Assembly: GCA_048213135.1 (NCBI GenBank)
Contig: PS015512.1
Coordinates: 18,043-67,204, forward strand
DNA: 49,162 bases
Direction: 5' to 3'
Source of the DNA: Reclinomonas americana ATCC 50394
Lineage: Eukaryota; Jakobida; Jakobea; Jakobida
Each line of letters begins with the position of its first letter. The stretch's first letter is position 1. A program made the position numbers and the translations under genes. Of this stretch, positions 1-11,812 are shown in pieces. Below the pieces are notes generated by a model. That model saw only the letters and a list, made by a program, of their open reading frames with translations, was not told where the DNA came from and searched no databases.

Positions 1-7
1 CCCGCAG

Positions 8-1648
8 GCGGCCGACTGCAACAAGCACCAGTGGGGCGAGTATCAGCTGACCGTGAGCAACGGTCGCGCGTACGAGGCGCTGTACACGAATGCCACGCTG
101 CGTGGCGATTTTGCGGCCATGTGGCAGAAGATTGCCTCCACGTTTGTCGACGCCCCCAGTGTGTTTTACGAGATCCTCAACGGTGTGTTTCTGTGCTCGC
201 CTGTGGTTTTTCTCCCTCTCTCTCACTCACTTTAATTGTTGTGCAGAGCCGTGGGCCGGCGATGTGTTTGCTCATCCCACCCTGCTGGTGCCTGGAGTGG
301 CCGACCGTGAGCGACTGGCGCCGTTCTACGATGTCGTCGTCAAGGCCATTCGCGAGGTGGGGAGTGAAAGAGCAGTAGTTCTTGTGCTCACTCGTGTGCT
401 GACCGTGCTGTTCAGGTCGACGAGCATCACTTGGTGCAGATTGAGGTGTGTAATTCAAATCGCTCGTTCAGATCTTTTCTGTTCCCTCACTGCGAATGCA
501 CACAGGCTGGTCTGCAAGTGGGACCTCGCTGACTACGTGATCGTCCAGTTCGTTGCCTTACATTGCGTGTGCCACACAGTCACCTGGGACGACATTACTG
601 TTGGCTTCGAGCACGTTCCCGTCAGCAACGACTATGCCAACCGCACGTGCGTGTACAAACCTCTTTTCCCCCGTCAATCTATCTGCTCACCGTCGCCGTG
701 GCTGCAGGGCGCTGTCCATCCATTTCTACATTCCGCCGCAATTCTCACTGGAGGAGCAACTCAGCTCGCACTACCGAGTTGCGTTCCAGTTTTGTTTGCG
801 AATCCCACCATGCACTTTCCTGCGGCTAACGTGGTGGGTAACCATGGTCAGGATGTCGAGCGCATTGGCGGCGGATGGATGCTCACCGAGTTCAGCATCC
901 CGTCGCCAGCCGATGCCAAGTCTCTGGCCGAGTTCGACAAGGTGCGCCCGCCATTCCACCGTCACTCCCTTCTAGGTCACCGATGAATATTTCCCAGACG
1001 TGCAACGCTGCCGACGCGCGCGCGCTGAGCTGGATTGGCTGGGAGTTGTGTTCCTCGTTGCTCGCCTGCAGCAAGGAAGGAGAGTTCTCACTCCCCTCTC
1101 CCTCTCGCTCCCGCCAGGTACAAGCGATTCCGCAACAACAAGACCGGCTGGGCGGATCCGTTCTGGAACGCCGACGGCTCGCGTAACGAGGTGATGATCA
1201 AGGCCGCATCGCGCACCTACGCTCGTGCAGTGGCCGGCCACATCGAGGACATGCGCTTTGACTCGTTGCGTGAAACAGGGAGTACATCGCGCCGAGTCGC
1301 CTGAATTCACGTTCTCCTCTTCCTTTCTCGCAGGAAAACCGGCGACTTTGTGCTCAAGTTGTGTCGTTCTGCAGCAGTCAGCTCCAGTCGCAGGCACTCA
1401 CCCACTCTACCCTTCTCTTCTCCCCCGCCAGGTTCACCGTGCAGCCGCCCAACGAGTGTCGCTCGTCGGTCACCGAGATCTTCGCGTCGGTCCGCCACTG
1501 GTACACCTCCGGCATGCCGAAGGTCACCGTGTCGCCGACCAACGCCGCCACCATCACCCAGTCGGCCTTCAGCGACTCCATTATGCTGACCACGAGCTCG
1601 TCGGTCAAGCCAGGCACCCTCATCACGGTGACCATCAAGGCGGCATAA
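8..1648 (+). CDS. Endoglycoceramidase-like glycoside hydrolase family 5, 5' partial
   Basis: Endoglycoceramidases cleave the bond between oligosaccharide and ceramide in glycosphingolipids, usually in secretory or lysosomal compartments. The acid/base glutamate lies in NEPWAGD, whose Glu codon is split by the intron at 183-246. The nucleophile glutamate lies in MLTEF (GAG 888-890). The C-terminal SWIGWEYK, followed by ADPFWN and a beta-rich tail, fits the family. Phased exons are 8-182, 247-356, 416-445, possibly 506-509, 580-646, 708-777, 852-941, 998-1044, 1118-1264, 1334-1360 and 1432-1648 (TAA). The N-terminus, including any signal peptide, lies off the left edge, and base 8 follows a likely intron end (cgcag). 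The joint between 445 and 580 is the only one I could not phase without a 4-nt exon. Family call is confident; substrate is inferred. Confidence 0.85.
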
Positions 1649-1696
1649 AAGCACAGTTTGGTTGTCCTTTGTCTTCCCTTTCTTCATTGTCTATCG

Positions 1697-4600
1697 ATGG
1701 ATGACTACCTCGCGGAGATCCAACGCGGCCTCCAACAAGCCGTGTTCGCCCAGGCCAACGCCTCCGATCGCGACGCACAGTCATCCGCGTCGTCGTCGTC
1801 GCCATTCCCGCGCAATCCCTTCTTTGCACTCGCCAAGTATCTCCTCAGTGCCGATGCCGCGTTGCGTGTTCACACGCACACACACACACACACACACACT
1901 CACTCGAGAGTGACTACGGTGTGTAGCTTGACACTCCAGCTCGCCAACGCAGTGCCCTGATGCGCCAACACTCGCAAAACAACCCGTGGGAACCCGATCG
2001 CAACCGCCAATCCACGCGCCTCAATCCCACCTCCGACTTGTCGCACTTCCCAGGTCTCTCTCTCACACACACAGACACACCCCACGCCCACTCTCCTCAT
2101 GTCGCTGATCAAGTCGCTTTTGTGAAGACTCGGATGCGTGTGGGTTCGCACCACTGAATGCTCTCCTCAGTCGCATGGTGTGTCTTCCACGGGCTCAGTG
2201 AGGGCGAGGGAGTGTGGCGTGAGCCTGATCGTTGACCGCACAGCATGTGCGATGCTTGAAAACGGTGCTGGGCGACCTGCTTCCGGCGGACCTTGTCACG
2301 GAGACGCTCGATGGATCGCTCTCCGCAGTTCTGCACAGTTGTTCCTGTTGTCGGTCGTTTGTGGTCACCCTTCCCACTCAGGATCCTGTAGAACGTACGG
2401 CGAGTGGTGGTTCCGGCCGGCGATATTCTGCTCGGCAACAGCGTGCTGCCAGTGGTGTCGACAGTGGACGTGCATGTGGTGCGTCGTGGTTGGCGATGTG
2501 AGCTTGCTGGTGGACCATGTGCTCATCATGATCGTGCAGTTGTATCGGGTGGAGACGGCCGATGTTGGTACAGCAGTGGAGGTGTTTGCGCTCAACGTGG
2601 CGGCCGATCTGACCGCCATCAGCGCCGAGATGTTGTTGCACGGTATTGCCTCACTCGTCGAATGATTGCCACCGTGACGCTGCGGTTTCTCACTATTGTG
2701 CGCAAAGGTCTTTTCCTCACCGACAGCTCTGGTTCGGTCCTGCACTGGGGTCGCATCGCCGTCACCGCAGCCAGTGACGAAGAGATGGTGGCGGCCATTG
2801 AGACCGCACTGCAGAGCACGGAGGCGCGCCGCATTGATGCCGAGGTGAGGTCGATCGTGATTGCTCATGTGTGTGCATTGCCATTCGTTGCTCACTTGCC
2901 GTGCCACAGTTCATGGGCCGGCTGCCGGTGACGGGGCGTGCAAAGCTCGCTGCGAGTGACTGTCGACTGCGGCTGCATTTCGCGCTGGTGCACGCTGAGC
3001 GTGGCAATCGGTTCGTGTGTTGACGGCGACGCGACGCACTGTTGAGCCATTCAGTCTCACTTTGTAATGCAGCGAGACGAGCTACGAGGCGCAGCCGTGC
3101 TTGCCGCTGCGAGAGGGCATGTTTTTGAGTGCAAACGATGCGTCGTGGTACGAGCGTTTGCATGCCGGCAGATCGGATCGCACCAAGACAAGCGCCGTGT
3201 TGCGTGTGCTGTCGCAGCGGAGAAAGCGTGCACTTCTCATTTGATGTTCTCGCACAGTGTCATGCATCGCGCCGCGGTGATTCAGGAGGCCGAAGTGCAC
3301 GTGAATGTGTTTGGAACGCTCGTGCACGCGTTGATGGTGGCCGCCTACAGCGAGAGCTGGAACGCCGTGCGTACACTGCAGCGAGTGCTCTCCTCGGCGG
3401 CCGCCGGATTGCATCACTGTCAGCAGTTGGCCTCTGCGATTGCAGACTTGCTGCAGGATGTGCAGGTTGGGCACTGGTAGCCACCATGCGCCACTTAAGT
3501 CTTCATGTAGTGCTGACCGCAGTGGTTGCAAAAACAGGATGAGCTGACCGACTTTGACGACATTGTGGGAACGGCACACTCGCTGTTGCGTCAGTGTGGC
3601 GAATCGCTGGAGATCATTGGTCGACAGGCACTGCTGCCATTCGAGTGCAATCAGCAGGTGATCCCACTGCTGTTGGCACGGCATGCGGCTGTGGACCTGG
3701 CCTCGGCCGGGCGAGACACTGCCTCGGTGTTGGTGAGAGAGTCTTCACATGCAACGCATGCCACCGTTACTTTCCCCTTTCCTTATGCATCTCGATGAGC
3801 AGCTGGCACTTGGCGATTTCATCGGGTGTTTGCACGCCGCAACAAACTCAACTCTGCTGTCGCAAATCTACGCTGTTCCCACTGTGCGTACGTGGTTGGG
3901 GTCACTCTTGAATCCCACAGCCTCGGTGACTTCGCCAGTGGCGTCGACGGTCGACGGCCTATTTGCGGCGTGGTCGTCGTTGAGCGTGGACATGCCGGAG
4001 GATGTTGAGTACGAGGGTGGTGGAGACGTGAGCGAGGATGCTCGAAGGCGCGACGAAATGTCGGAGCATTTGGTCGGCGTTGTGTCCCCGGCCGCTCTCA
4101 GTTGCATGCACTACGCCATCGAGACGCGTCTGGAGGAGACACTGGCCGCGGTGATGGAGGAGGCGGCTGAGAGTCGCGTGCAGCGCAACAGCTTCAACGT
4201 GACGTGCGAGCTGCTGGTGCATCGCGGCATCCGGTTAGTTGCTGCTGCGGTAGTGCTCTCCGACCTCGGCGTGCTTCTCACGTTATTGCTCTGCATCGTG
4301 GGCAGGCTGGCAGCAGAAAAGGTCGGGCTGAATCGGGTGCACGGGCGAGTGGACGGAACCACGAACCTGTGGTTCTCGCAGGCCGGTGGCGAGGATAGCA
4401 CAAGGTGCAGCGTTAATGTTGCGATGCTTGTGCCTCCCTCGGTCAACTGATTTGCATCAACGCAGGTTGTACGGTCGATGGAGTGTGCTCTCGCAGGTGG
4501 ACACGGCGAGTTTTGTTGGTACGCTAGCCAAGTTGGGGCTTGTGGTCACGTCACTGGATGTGTCGTCTATTCCGGAGGTGTGTGCCACGATGTTATCCAT

Positions 4601-6068
4601 TAGCGTGGGATCGCTCATGTGATGTGATGCTTTCGTGGTGGGGTGCAACAGTGCGTCTCGGTGTGCGGCATTCCGATTTCTAGCGCACTGCAACTGTCGC
4701 GCTCCGCCGCTTGCGTACAAGTGCGCGAGGACTGCTTTGGTATGCACGTCTGCTTACGATAGCAAGGCTGTACTCTCTCATGCTCACTTGTACGACCACG
4801 CGCAGTTGACGAGTTTGAATGGTCGGCCGTCGCCGCAGTTCTCGTGTCCTTTGTCAGAGTATTGCAACAACAGTCGACACAGTACGCCGTGACAGGTAAC
4901 TGATCATCCCTCTCGCAGTCCCTTGTGCCGCACGCAGCTCAGCAGGCAATGCTTGTGTGCAGATGTGACGGCTGGCGATCGTGAATTTGAGTGGGAGAGT
5001 GCAGATGACGACAGTCTTGCCGCCGACGTGCAGGCCGGCCTCGAAGAATTCGGTCACGTCTGCATTGTGGTTCGCAGTCTCAGTTCCATGCTTGTGCGTC
5101 TCCTGCTGCTACAGGTGCATCGCACTCACCTTCTACATTATGTCTGGCAGGGCGTGGTGCTGCTGGATGGGCAGTTGGTGGTGCCCTTTGAACGACGCCT
5201 GTACATTCACAACACGGCCGAGTCGGCACCCGCTGAGATGCCGATGCGTGGACACGAGCTGTGGTCGACTGGCCTGGTGCACTGGACACCCGAAGCCAGT
5301 GTGGTGGTGCATCAGCGGACGCCTGTTGACAGTGCTCGTTTGCTCTCTCCGTTGCGTGCCGATTGTCAATAGCCGTGACTGGCAGAGATTGTCCTCACTT
5401 CCTCCTCCGTACGCAGGCTGCGCTCGCTGCTGGCGCGCAGCATGGAACGCGACGGCGCACAACGGATGGCCGCAGTAGCCTCGGTGGCCATTGGCTGTTG
5501 CGCCGAGGAGTCAGGCAATGAGAGCGATAACGCGACATTAGCGTTGGCTCTGCGCCGCTTCTTCAAGTCGCCAGCCGGTGCCTTTCTGCGACTCGAGACA
5601 CAGTGTCAGTCCCTCGTCGCTGCTTTGCGACAGCACAGTATCTTGTCGTCGGTAAGGCATACGAACACGGAGAGGGAGATAAGTTTCTACTTTGATGACA
5701 CTGATCGACGGTCGCAGAAAACCACACGACAGCAATTTCTCGATCACTGCGTCCAGCAGCTGGCGCCGCTTCGCCGTGGCGAGGCGGTGTCTGGCCTGTT
5801 CATGCGCAGTGCTTGGTCGGCATTGCACAGTTGCGTTCCCGCGTCTTTTGAGTTTGGAGCTGCACGCGTGGCTCATCCGCACACAACAGCGAGCTGCGCG
5901 ACGCTGCGCAGCATGCACAAGGATGGTCGCGTGAAACACGCGAGATCAGCGGAACTCACAGAGGCTCTAACGCGCCTCGCCTCCGCACTGACGCTGCAGC
6001 GACTGTTGTGGGATCGACTGGCGTACGAGGTGCTGGTGGAGCAGCCGAATCGCGGACTGCTCTCATAG
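1697..6068 (+). CDS. Large multi-exon protein of unknown function
   Basis: I do not recognise this gene. The start ATG lies 48 nt after the upstream stop. The N-terminus reads MDDYLAEIQRGLQQ, then a Ser-rich stretch and NPFFALAKYLLS, loosely like a Dpy-30/RIIa docking helix pair; this resemblance is weak. Phased exons include 1697-1865, 1940-2053, one ending at 2139 and one starting at 2171. Later exons carry readable stretches such as VLGDLLPADLVTETL, DILLGNSVLPVVSTVD, LYRVETADVGTAVEV, DFDDIVGTAHSLLRQ and SCMHYAIETRLEETL. The last long exon runs from about 5419 to the TAG at 6068. Composition is globular, mixed alpha and beta, with no obvious membrane segments or coiled coils. All joints from about 2,700 to 5,400 are approximate. 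It could be two genes, but no internal stop followed by a convincing new start was found. Confidence 0.6.
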
Positions 6069-6141
6069 TAAACAACTACTGACTATGCTCGCGGTTAGTG
6101 GTAAACCTAGTGTTCTGCGTATGCGCCTCTTATTGTGTGCC

Positions 6142-8354
6142 TCACACGGAGAACAGTCGCACGCTCTGCTGCGGTAGCGCCAGGAACTTGGCCTGCAGCT
6201 CCTTGCCGTTCACGAGCAGCGTGGTAGGATTCTGCACGCGGACCGACGGGAATTCGAAATGCTGCGCATGGAATGAGTGAGCAGCGCTGGCGCGAACCAC
6301 TGCGACGCAAGCAAGCAATCGCAACTTGTTCCCGGGCCTCGAAGTTCTGCAGAAACAAGTGCGGCTGGCGAATCACCAAAACATCTCCGTCGTGGATGGC
6401 CCGCGGCGCAATGTTGTAAATGGAGAGCGCAAATCGTTGCCCCGTTGAGTCCGCCGCCACATACGTCCTGCAAAAAACAGTCTGTCAGTCACACACACAC
6501 ACACATTGATACACTGCACGTTATTCTTGCGCAACAGAGGAGCCGACGTCTCGTCCGACGCCAACCGCACAATTCCACACGCCAAAATGCCGTCGGCAGC
6601 TGCCGCACTCCTGCTGCTGCTCCCGTCGGCACCACCGGCGAGGAGCGTCTCGACAGTCACGGCTGCAGCGCCACCGTCGCGATGCGCCTTCTCCACTGCT
6701 TCCCGGGCCTTCCGAGGCTTGAGGTGACCCTGCATGAGCACCAACACGTCAGTGCACTCTCATCACTGCCACAGCACCCGACATCACGACGACGGCTGAA
6801 CCTTTTTCAAAACCAGCTCCTTTAGTGCGCTGAGAAACGCGCCCGTCCGCTCCAGCTCGTGCGCCGCCTCAGTGAACAGAGGATCCAATTCGAGAGCGCG
6901 CGAGAAATGGCGAATGGCATCGGCGTAGTTCTCCATGTGCCGACACACCTCGGCGCAGTTGAAGTACACGTCTGGATCGCTGTCGGTGGGAGGTTTCGAT
7001 AGCTGGCGGCGCACGAGTGAGCTCGTGGAAGCAGAACGTACTCTGTGTGTGTGTGTGTGCCGCTGACTCACCGCCTGACCAAACGCCTTGAGTGCCGTCA
7101 CCAGGTCCTTCAGATCGTGCGACACCACCATGTAGTACGACAGCGAGGCGGTTCCCAGTGCGGCCCATGAGGGTCCATCATCCACGTTGACTGCGATGGC
7201 CTTGCGAGCCAGCTGCACACTCTCGGCGACGGCATCGTTCTCCCGCGGAGTCCCTGCACGCACGCCGACGTGCGTGAGAGCGATGCACATCGCATGCTGT
7301 CTGGGTCGCGGTCACCTCACCTCTCGCGGCGATGCGCATCACTCGTGACAGTTCGCGCTGTGCGGTCTGGTTCGCGGCATCCTGTGTGAAAAGCAAGCTG
7401 TTTAGCACACCGCATGGAAGCAAGAAAGAATCACGCGACAAGCGATCGACCTTTTCCAGCGCGGTGCGAAAGCACGTTTGCGCCGACTCCAAGTCGCCCT
7501 TTTTCCACATGCAGTGCCCCAGTGTGTTCCACGCCGCCACCAGTTCCGGATCCAGTCGCACCTGTGGTGGAGAAAGCAATGAGCAAGAGGGAGAGAGAGA
7601 CACGAGGGGAGAGAGAGAGAGAGAGCGTTTCATGCACACAACTGCCTTGGACAGGTGCGCCAGGCATGGNNNNNNNNNNNNNNNNNNNNNNNNNNNNNNN
7701 NNNNNNNNNNNNNNNNNNNNNNNNNNNNNNNNNNNNNNNNNNNNNNNNNNNNNNNNNNNNNNNNNNNNNNNNNNNNNNNNNNNNNNNNNNNNNNNNNNNN
7801 NNNNNNNNNNNNNNNNNNNNNNNNNNNNNNNNNNNNNNNNNNNNNNNNNNNNNNNNNNNNNNNNNNNNNNNNNNNNNNNNNNNNNNNNNNNNNNNNNNNN
7901 NNNNNNNNNNNNNNNNNNNNNNNNNNNNNNNNNNNNNNNNNNNNNNNNNNNNNNNNNNNNNNNNNNNNNNNNNNNNNNNNNNNNNNNNNNNNNNNNNNNN
8001 NNNNNNNNNNNNNNNNNNNNNNNNNNNNNNNNNNNNNNNNNNNNNNNNNNNNNNNNNNNNNNNNNNNNNNNNNNNNNNNNNNNNNNNNNNNNNNNNNNNN
8101 NNNNNNNNNNNNNNNNNNNNNNNNNNNNNNNNNNNNNNNNNNNNNNNNNNNNNNNNNNNNNNNNNNNNNNNNNNNNNNNNNNNNNNNNNNNNNNNNNNNN
8201 NNNNNNNNNNNNNNNNNNNNNNNNNNNNNNNNNCGTGCGCGACATGCTGCTGCCGCCGCCACTCGCCCTCCAACGCATACCGCTCAAGCTCGTCCACCAG
8301 CTGCGTCTCTGCAACCCACGTCGATGTCGACGAAGACGACGCCGATGATGCCAT
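6142..8354 (-). CDS. TTC5: TTC5-like tetratricopeptide repeat protein with C-terminal OB fold
   Basis: TTC5 (Strap) is a TPR protein with a C-terminal OB fold. In animals it acts as a p300/JMY cofactor and in tubulin mRNA autoregulation. The start is MASSASSSSTSTWVAETQ at 8354. After about 30 further codons the gene enters the 564-N gap. On the far side the TPR helices continue, for example AWNTLGHCMWKKGDL, SWAALGTASLSYYMV and VYFNCAEVCRHMENYADA. The C-terminal OB part contains GQRFALSIYNIAP and FPSVRVQNPTTLLVNGK, the latter closely resembling the family's conserved C-terminal strand, and the gene stops at 6142. Introns carry GT and GA microsatellites. The first TPRs are hidden in the gap. 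It is head-to-head with the HEAT-repeat gene. The family call rests on the TPR plus OB combination. Confidence 0.85.
7670..8233. other. Assembly gap, 564 N
   Basis: The gap lies inside the TTC5-like gene and removes its first TPR repeats. The non-round size suggests it was estimated from read pairs. Confidence 0.99.
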
Positions 8355-8439
8355 CCGCTCACACTACAACACCCGCGCAAAACAAAGAAAAGCGCGCGAA
8401 AATTTGTGTAAACTCCATCTTTGTTTCCGTTCGTGTGTG
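8355..8439. promoter_or_regulatory. 85-nt divergent promoter between TTC5-like and HEAT-repeat genes
   Basis: The two start codons face away from each other across 85 nt. This space must hold both 5' leaders and at least the core promoters. No TATA box is visible. The call is by position only. Confidence 0.5.
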
Positions 8440-8786
8440 ATGGCCACGAGCGTTTCTGCCGGTGCGAACAGCGATGGAGGGTGTGAGTGGATGGAGCAGC
8501 TTACACATCGCAATCGGATTGTGCGAGAGGCGGCACTGGGCAAGCTGCAGCGACATGTGACTGCAGCTGCGCAGGAGAGACAAGTCGGTGTGTGCGCACG
8601 TGTTGTTACATGTACAAGCCTGTCACTGAGCTGTGTTGGGTGATGTAGATACGCTGGTGCGTCTGGAGGAGCACATCTTGTCGCTGATTCGATCGCATTC
8701 GGTGTGGGAGGCCATGAGCTCGGGGTTTTATGCCGCACAGGTCTCGTTCCAGTCCGTCTCTCTTGTCTTCGTGTGTGCTGTTGTCT

Positions 8787-8869
<83 letters not shown>

Positions 8870-8889
8870 NNNNNNNNNNNNNNNNNNNN

Positions 8890-8976
<87 letters not shown>

Positions 8977-11763
8977 GAGGTAGGCGCTCATTGAGACGCG
9001 GCTGTCGTCGAGCGAGTTCCGCGCGGCAGTGTTGGAGGCGTGTCTCGGCGATTTGGAGCACCCCGAGGTGCGCGTCAGGTGCGATGTTCGCGACTGTGAG
9101 GGAGGGAGAGGAGGAGGTCGCTGATCGCTCACCGCAACTACACACGTGTAGGCTGTCGATCGCCGAGGCCCTGTACGCGCTGACTCTTGTCGATGGGCTC
9201 TCCGTGTTTCTTCCCGTGCGAGAGTTGCGTGTCGTCCGTCGCCGAGGAGAAAGCTCACACACAGTGATCGCGACCGACTCTCACGTGCCGCGCCACAACG
9301 CAGAGTGCTGGAGGAGTGCATCATGAGCAACTATCACCGGTCGGTGGGGACGGTGAGTGGCGACGCAGAGGATTCGGTCGGTGATTCGGGTCGTGTGTCG
9401 CCGTCGGTGAGTCTTCTGTGCGCCCTGCCCCCACTCCCCACTCTCTGACTTACCGTGGTGATGTGCGTGATAAAGGCTCCGCCATTGTCGCCGCGCAGCA
9501 CGGCACTGGGAGTGAAGCGTGTGGATGTGCTGGTGGGTCGCCGACGTGCGCTGTGTATCTCCCGCATCGTTCTTGCTGTCTCACGAGAATCGTCGTGGTG
9601 TCGCAGCATGACACAGAGGGCTGGAAGTCGTTGGAGACGTGCATGAAGGCCCTGCAGCGCATCTGCGAAGCTCTCGGCCCGGAGCTGTTTGCCGAAATCG
9701 CCAACCCCGAGTTCGTGCAGTTTGTGTTGGACACCCTGACGCACACCAATCGGTTTGTGCGCGAGACGGGCTTCTTCACGTGCGCCTCGTTTGCGCGACT
9801 GGCCAGCGTCGAGTTTCTGGAGAGGTGTGTTGCGCGCTTGTTCTTTTTCTCTCTCCTCGACCGCTGATTGTATGTGTGTGTGTCTGCGTGCAGCATTGCT
9901 GAACAGTTGTCCAAGTCGCTGGCGCGTGGCTTGGCCGACAACTGGAGTCAAGTGCGCTTTGGTTTGTTTGCGTACGCCGGTGGCTCGTTGCATCGCATGG
10001 GAGGGGTGTTGACGGCCCGCATACTGCAGCGTCCAGTGTGGCCACACGCGAATTCTTCACCAAGATTGTCGACGATCGCGAGCCGTACCTGCCGACTCTG
10101 GTGCCACCAATGTGTCTCAATCGGTACTATGTGGCGGAGGGAGTGCGGCGATACTCGCAGGAGACATGGCAGCGAGTCATGGGAGACACCGGGCGCACCA
10201 TCGTGGCCCGCTTCATCTCGCAGGTGGTCGACTTTTACATTGCACAGACAGAGGCCGAGAATCATGCCGTCCGCGAGGTACTTGGCTCCAAGAAACGTTG
10301 TTCGTTGCGCTTTCGTTGACTGTGAATGTGCGTGTGTAGGCAGCGTGCCAGTGCATCGCCGAGTTGGCTCGCCGTGTGGATCGGGAGGTGTGCGCTCTGT
10401 ATCTTTTGCCTGCGTGATCGTCGAGCTGCTGACACGCGGTTGGCGCTGCGAGTAGGCAGTCAGTCCGTATGTGCCGCGTCTACTCGACGCCTTGATTGTG
10501 TGTTTCCGTGACGACAGCTGGCCCGTGCGAGATGCGGCTTGTCTCGGTGAGCGCGCGTGCAATGTTCTTCCCTGCACGAGCTCTGATTTATGATTAACTG
10601 TCTCGCGCAGCGTGTGGATATTTTGTGGAGTCGTTCCCGGAGGAGTCGCGCGGTGAGTTGGACGGACTCTTTGAGGACTGGTTCAGCCAGCTGTCGGACA
10701 GTTGCGTCGCACAAATAAGACGTGCAAGAGGGAGAAGAGGGAGTACTGAGGTCCGTGCGACAGACATTTGGAGTGTGCGCGAAGACAGTGCGATTGCGCT
10801 GGGACGAGTGATGCGTGCGTACGGCAGCGAGGCCGTAACGCGCGTGGTGGAGTATCTGCGGGCGAACTTTGATCGCGTGCGTGAGCAACCGGATGACTCG
10901 GTGAGGTATCGCGGTCTGGCCAACACGACGACATTCGGCGTGGCCTCCACCAAGACTCTGCGTGACAATGATCCACACATTCACACGGATCAGCAGGTGA
11001 GATGCAGCAGCAGCGTGTGTCACACAGCGTGGTGCTTGCTCATGGCATCGATGGGCAGGCCTTTTCGTGTGGCTCGTTGGCTCCGCGTATGCGAAAAGGC
11101 AGCAAGACCAAGTCGTCGTGCGGCTGCATGAACTCGTTGTTCACCCGCGAGCGTGAGCCGTGGGAGTACACCGACGGCTGTGTGTACCTGCTGCGGTGCG
11201 TGTGTATTCCTCTCTATGTGTGTGTGTCGAGTGCTCACCGGCACGACGTGCAGCGAGTTGGCGGCGCAGGATGTCGACGCTGCGATCGAGTTCATCCCCA
11301 AGCTGTTTGCTGCAGTTGCGTTCATCGCACGTTGTTCTTTTTTCCTGGTTACAGCGGTCTCACGCAGCGACGCACTCCACATGCAGGCACGAGCGAACAG
11401 CTTCACGCACTATTACAACCTGTGGGAGACGGTGTGGAAACAGCTGCCGACAATCGCCTCAGTGAGTCTGCTGCACCCAATGGCCACTGCTATCGCGCAC
11501 CACGCAACTCACTCGTGCGGCGCACGCAGCACATTGGCAAGCGACGATTCAAGAACGAGTTCTTTGACGAGACCGTACAGGTGGCCTGCGAGTGCCTCGA
11601 GCGCAGCGACAACCCGCTGGCGCTCTCGGCCACCGGCGAAGCTCTCGAGCGTCTGAGCCACCTGATCGGCGCCCGCGTGTTCTGCAGTCGCCTCGACGAT
11701 CGCCACCGCGACTGCATCTCCCGTCACGCCGATGTCTGTCACCTCAACGTCGAAACTCGGTAA
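8440..11763 (+). CDS. HEAT/ARM-repeat protein of conserved but unnamed family
   Basis: The protein starts MATSVSAGANSDGG and is made of paired helices typical of HEAT/ARM repeats. Examples are RVRLSIAEALYAL-like segments, LETCMKALQRICEALG, FVQFVLDTLTHTNRFVRE, AEQLSKSLARGLADNWSQVR, MCLNRYYVAEGVRRYS, VPRLLDALIVCF, WPVRDAACLACGYF and VACECLERSDNPLALS. The DNWSQVR and CLNRYYVAEGVR segments resemble an uncharacterised HEAT-repeat family of plants and protists; I recall this from general knowledge and could not search. Such proteins usually act as scaffolds. At least ten introns occur, one filled with a long GT repeat and a 20-N gap. The stop TAA is at 11761-11763, 49 nt before the next ATG. No catalytic motif, signal peptide or membrane helix is seen. 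Confidence 0.75.
8789..8975. repeat. (GT)n microsatellite with embedded gap, intronic
   Basis: About 80 nt of pure GT precede the gap (N 8870-8889) and about 85 nt follow it, in the HEAT-repeat gene intron whose acceptor is just before 8983. The 20 N are probably a placeholder, so the true repeat length is unknown. Confidence 0.97.
8870..8889. other. Assembly gap, 20 N
   Basis: It sits inside a GT microsatellite, a typical assembly break point, and has the same length as the gaps at 20217 and 22822, so the size is nominal. Confidence 0.99.
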
Positions 11764-11812
11764 AAAGCAATCTTGAAGAAGAGTTGTCCTCTCTCCACGA
11801 CGATCAGTCATC

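Noticed and set aside
832-851. An 18-nt intron (gtgggtaaccatggtcag) in the endoglycoceramidase gene
   Set aside because: It would not correct the frame; the 74-nt intron 778-851 with donor GTTGCG joins SSHYR to DVERIGGG in phase.
8728-9330. Long open frames of Cys-Val or His-Thr repeats on both strands around the GT microsatellite
   Set aside because: They are translations of a GT/CA dinucleotide repeat in an intron and include N; no coding signal.
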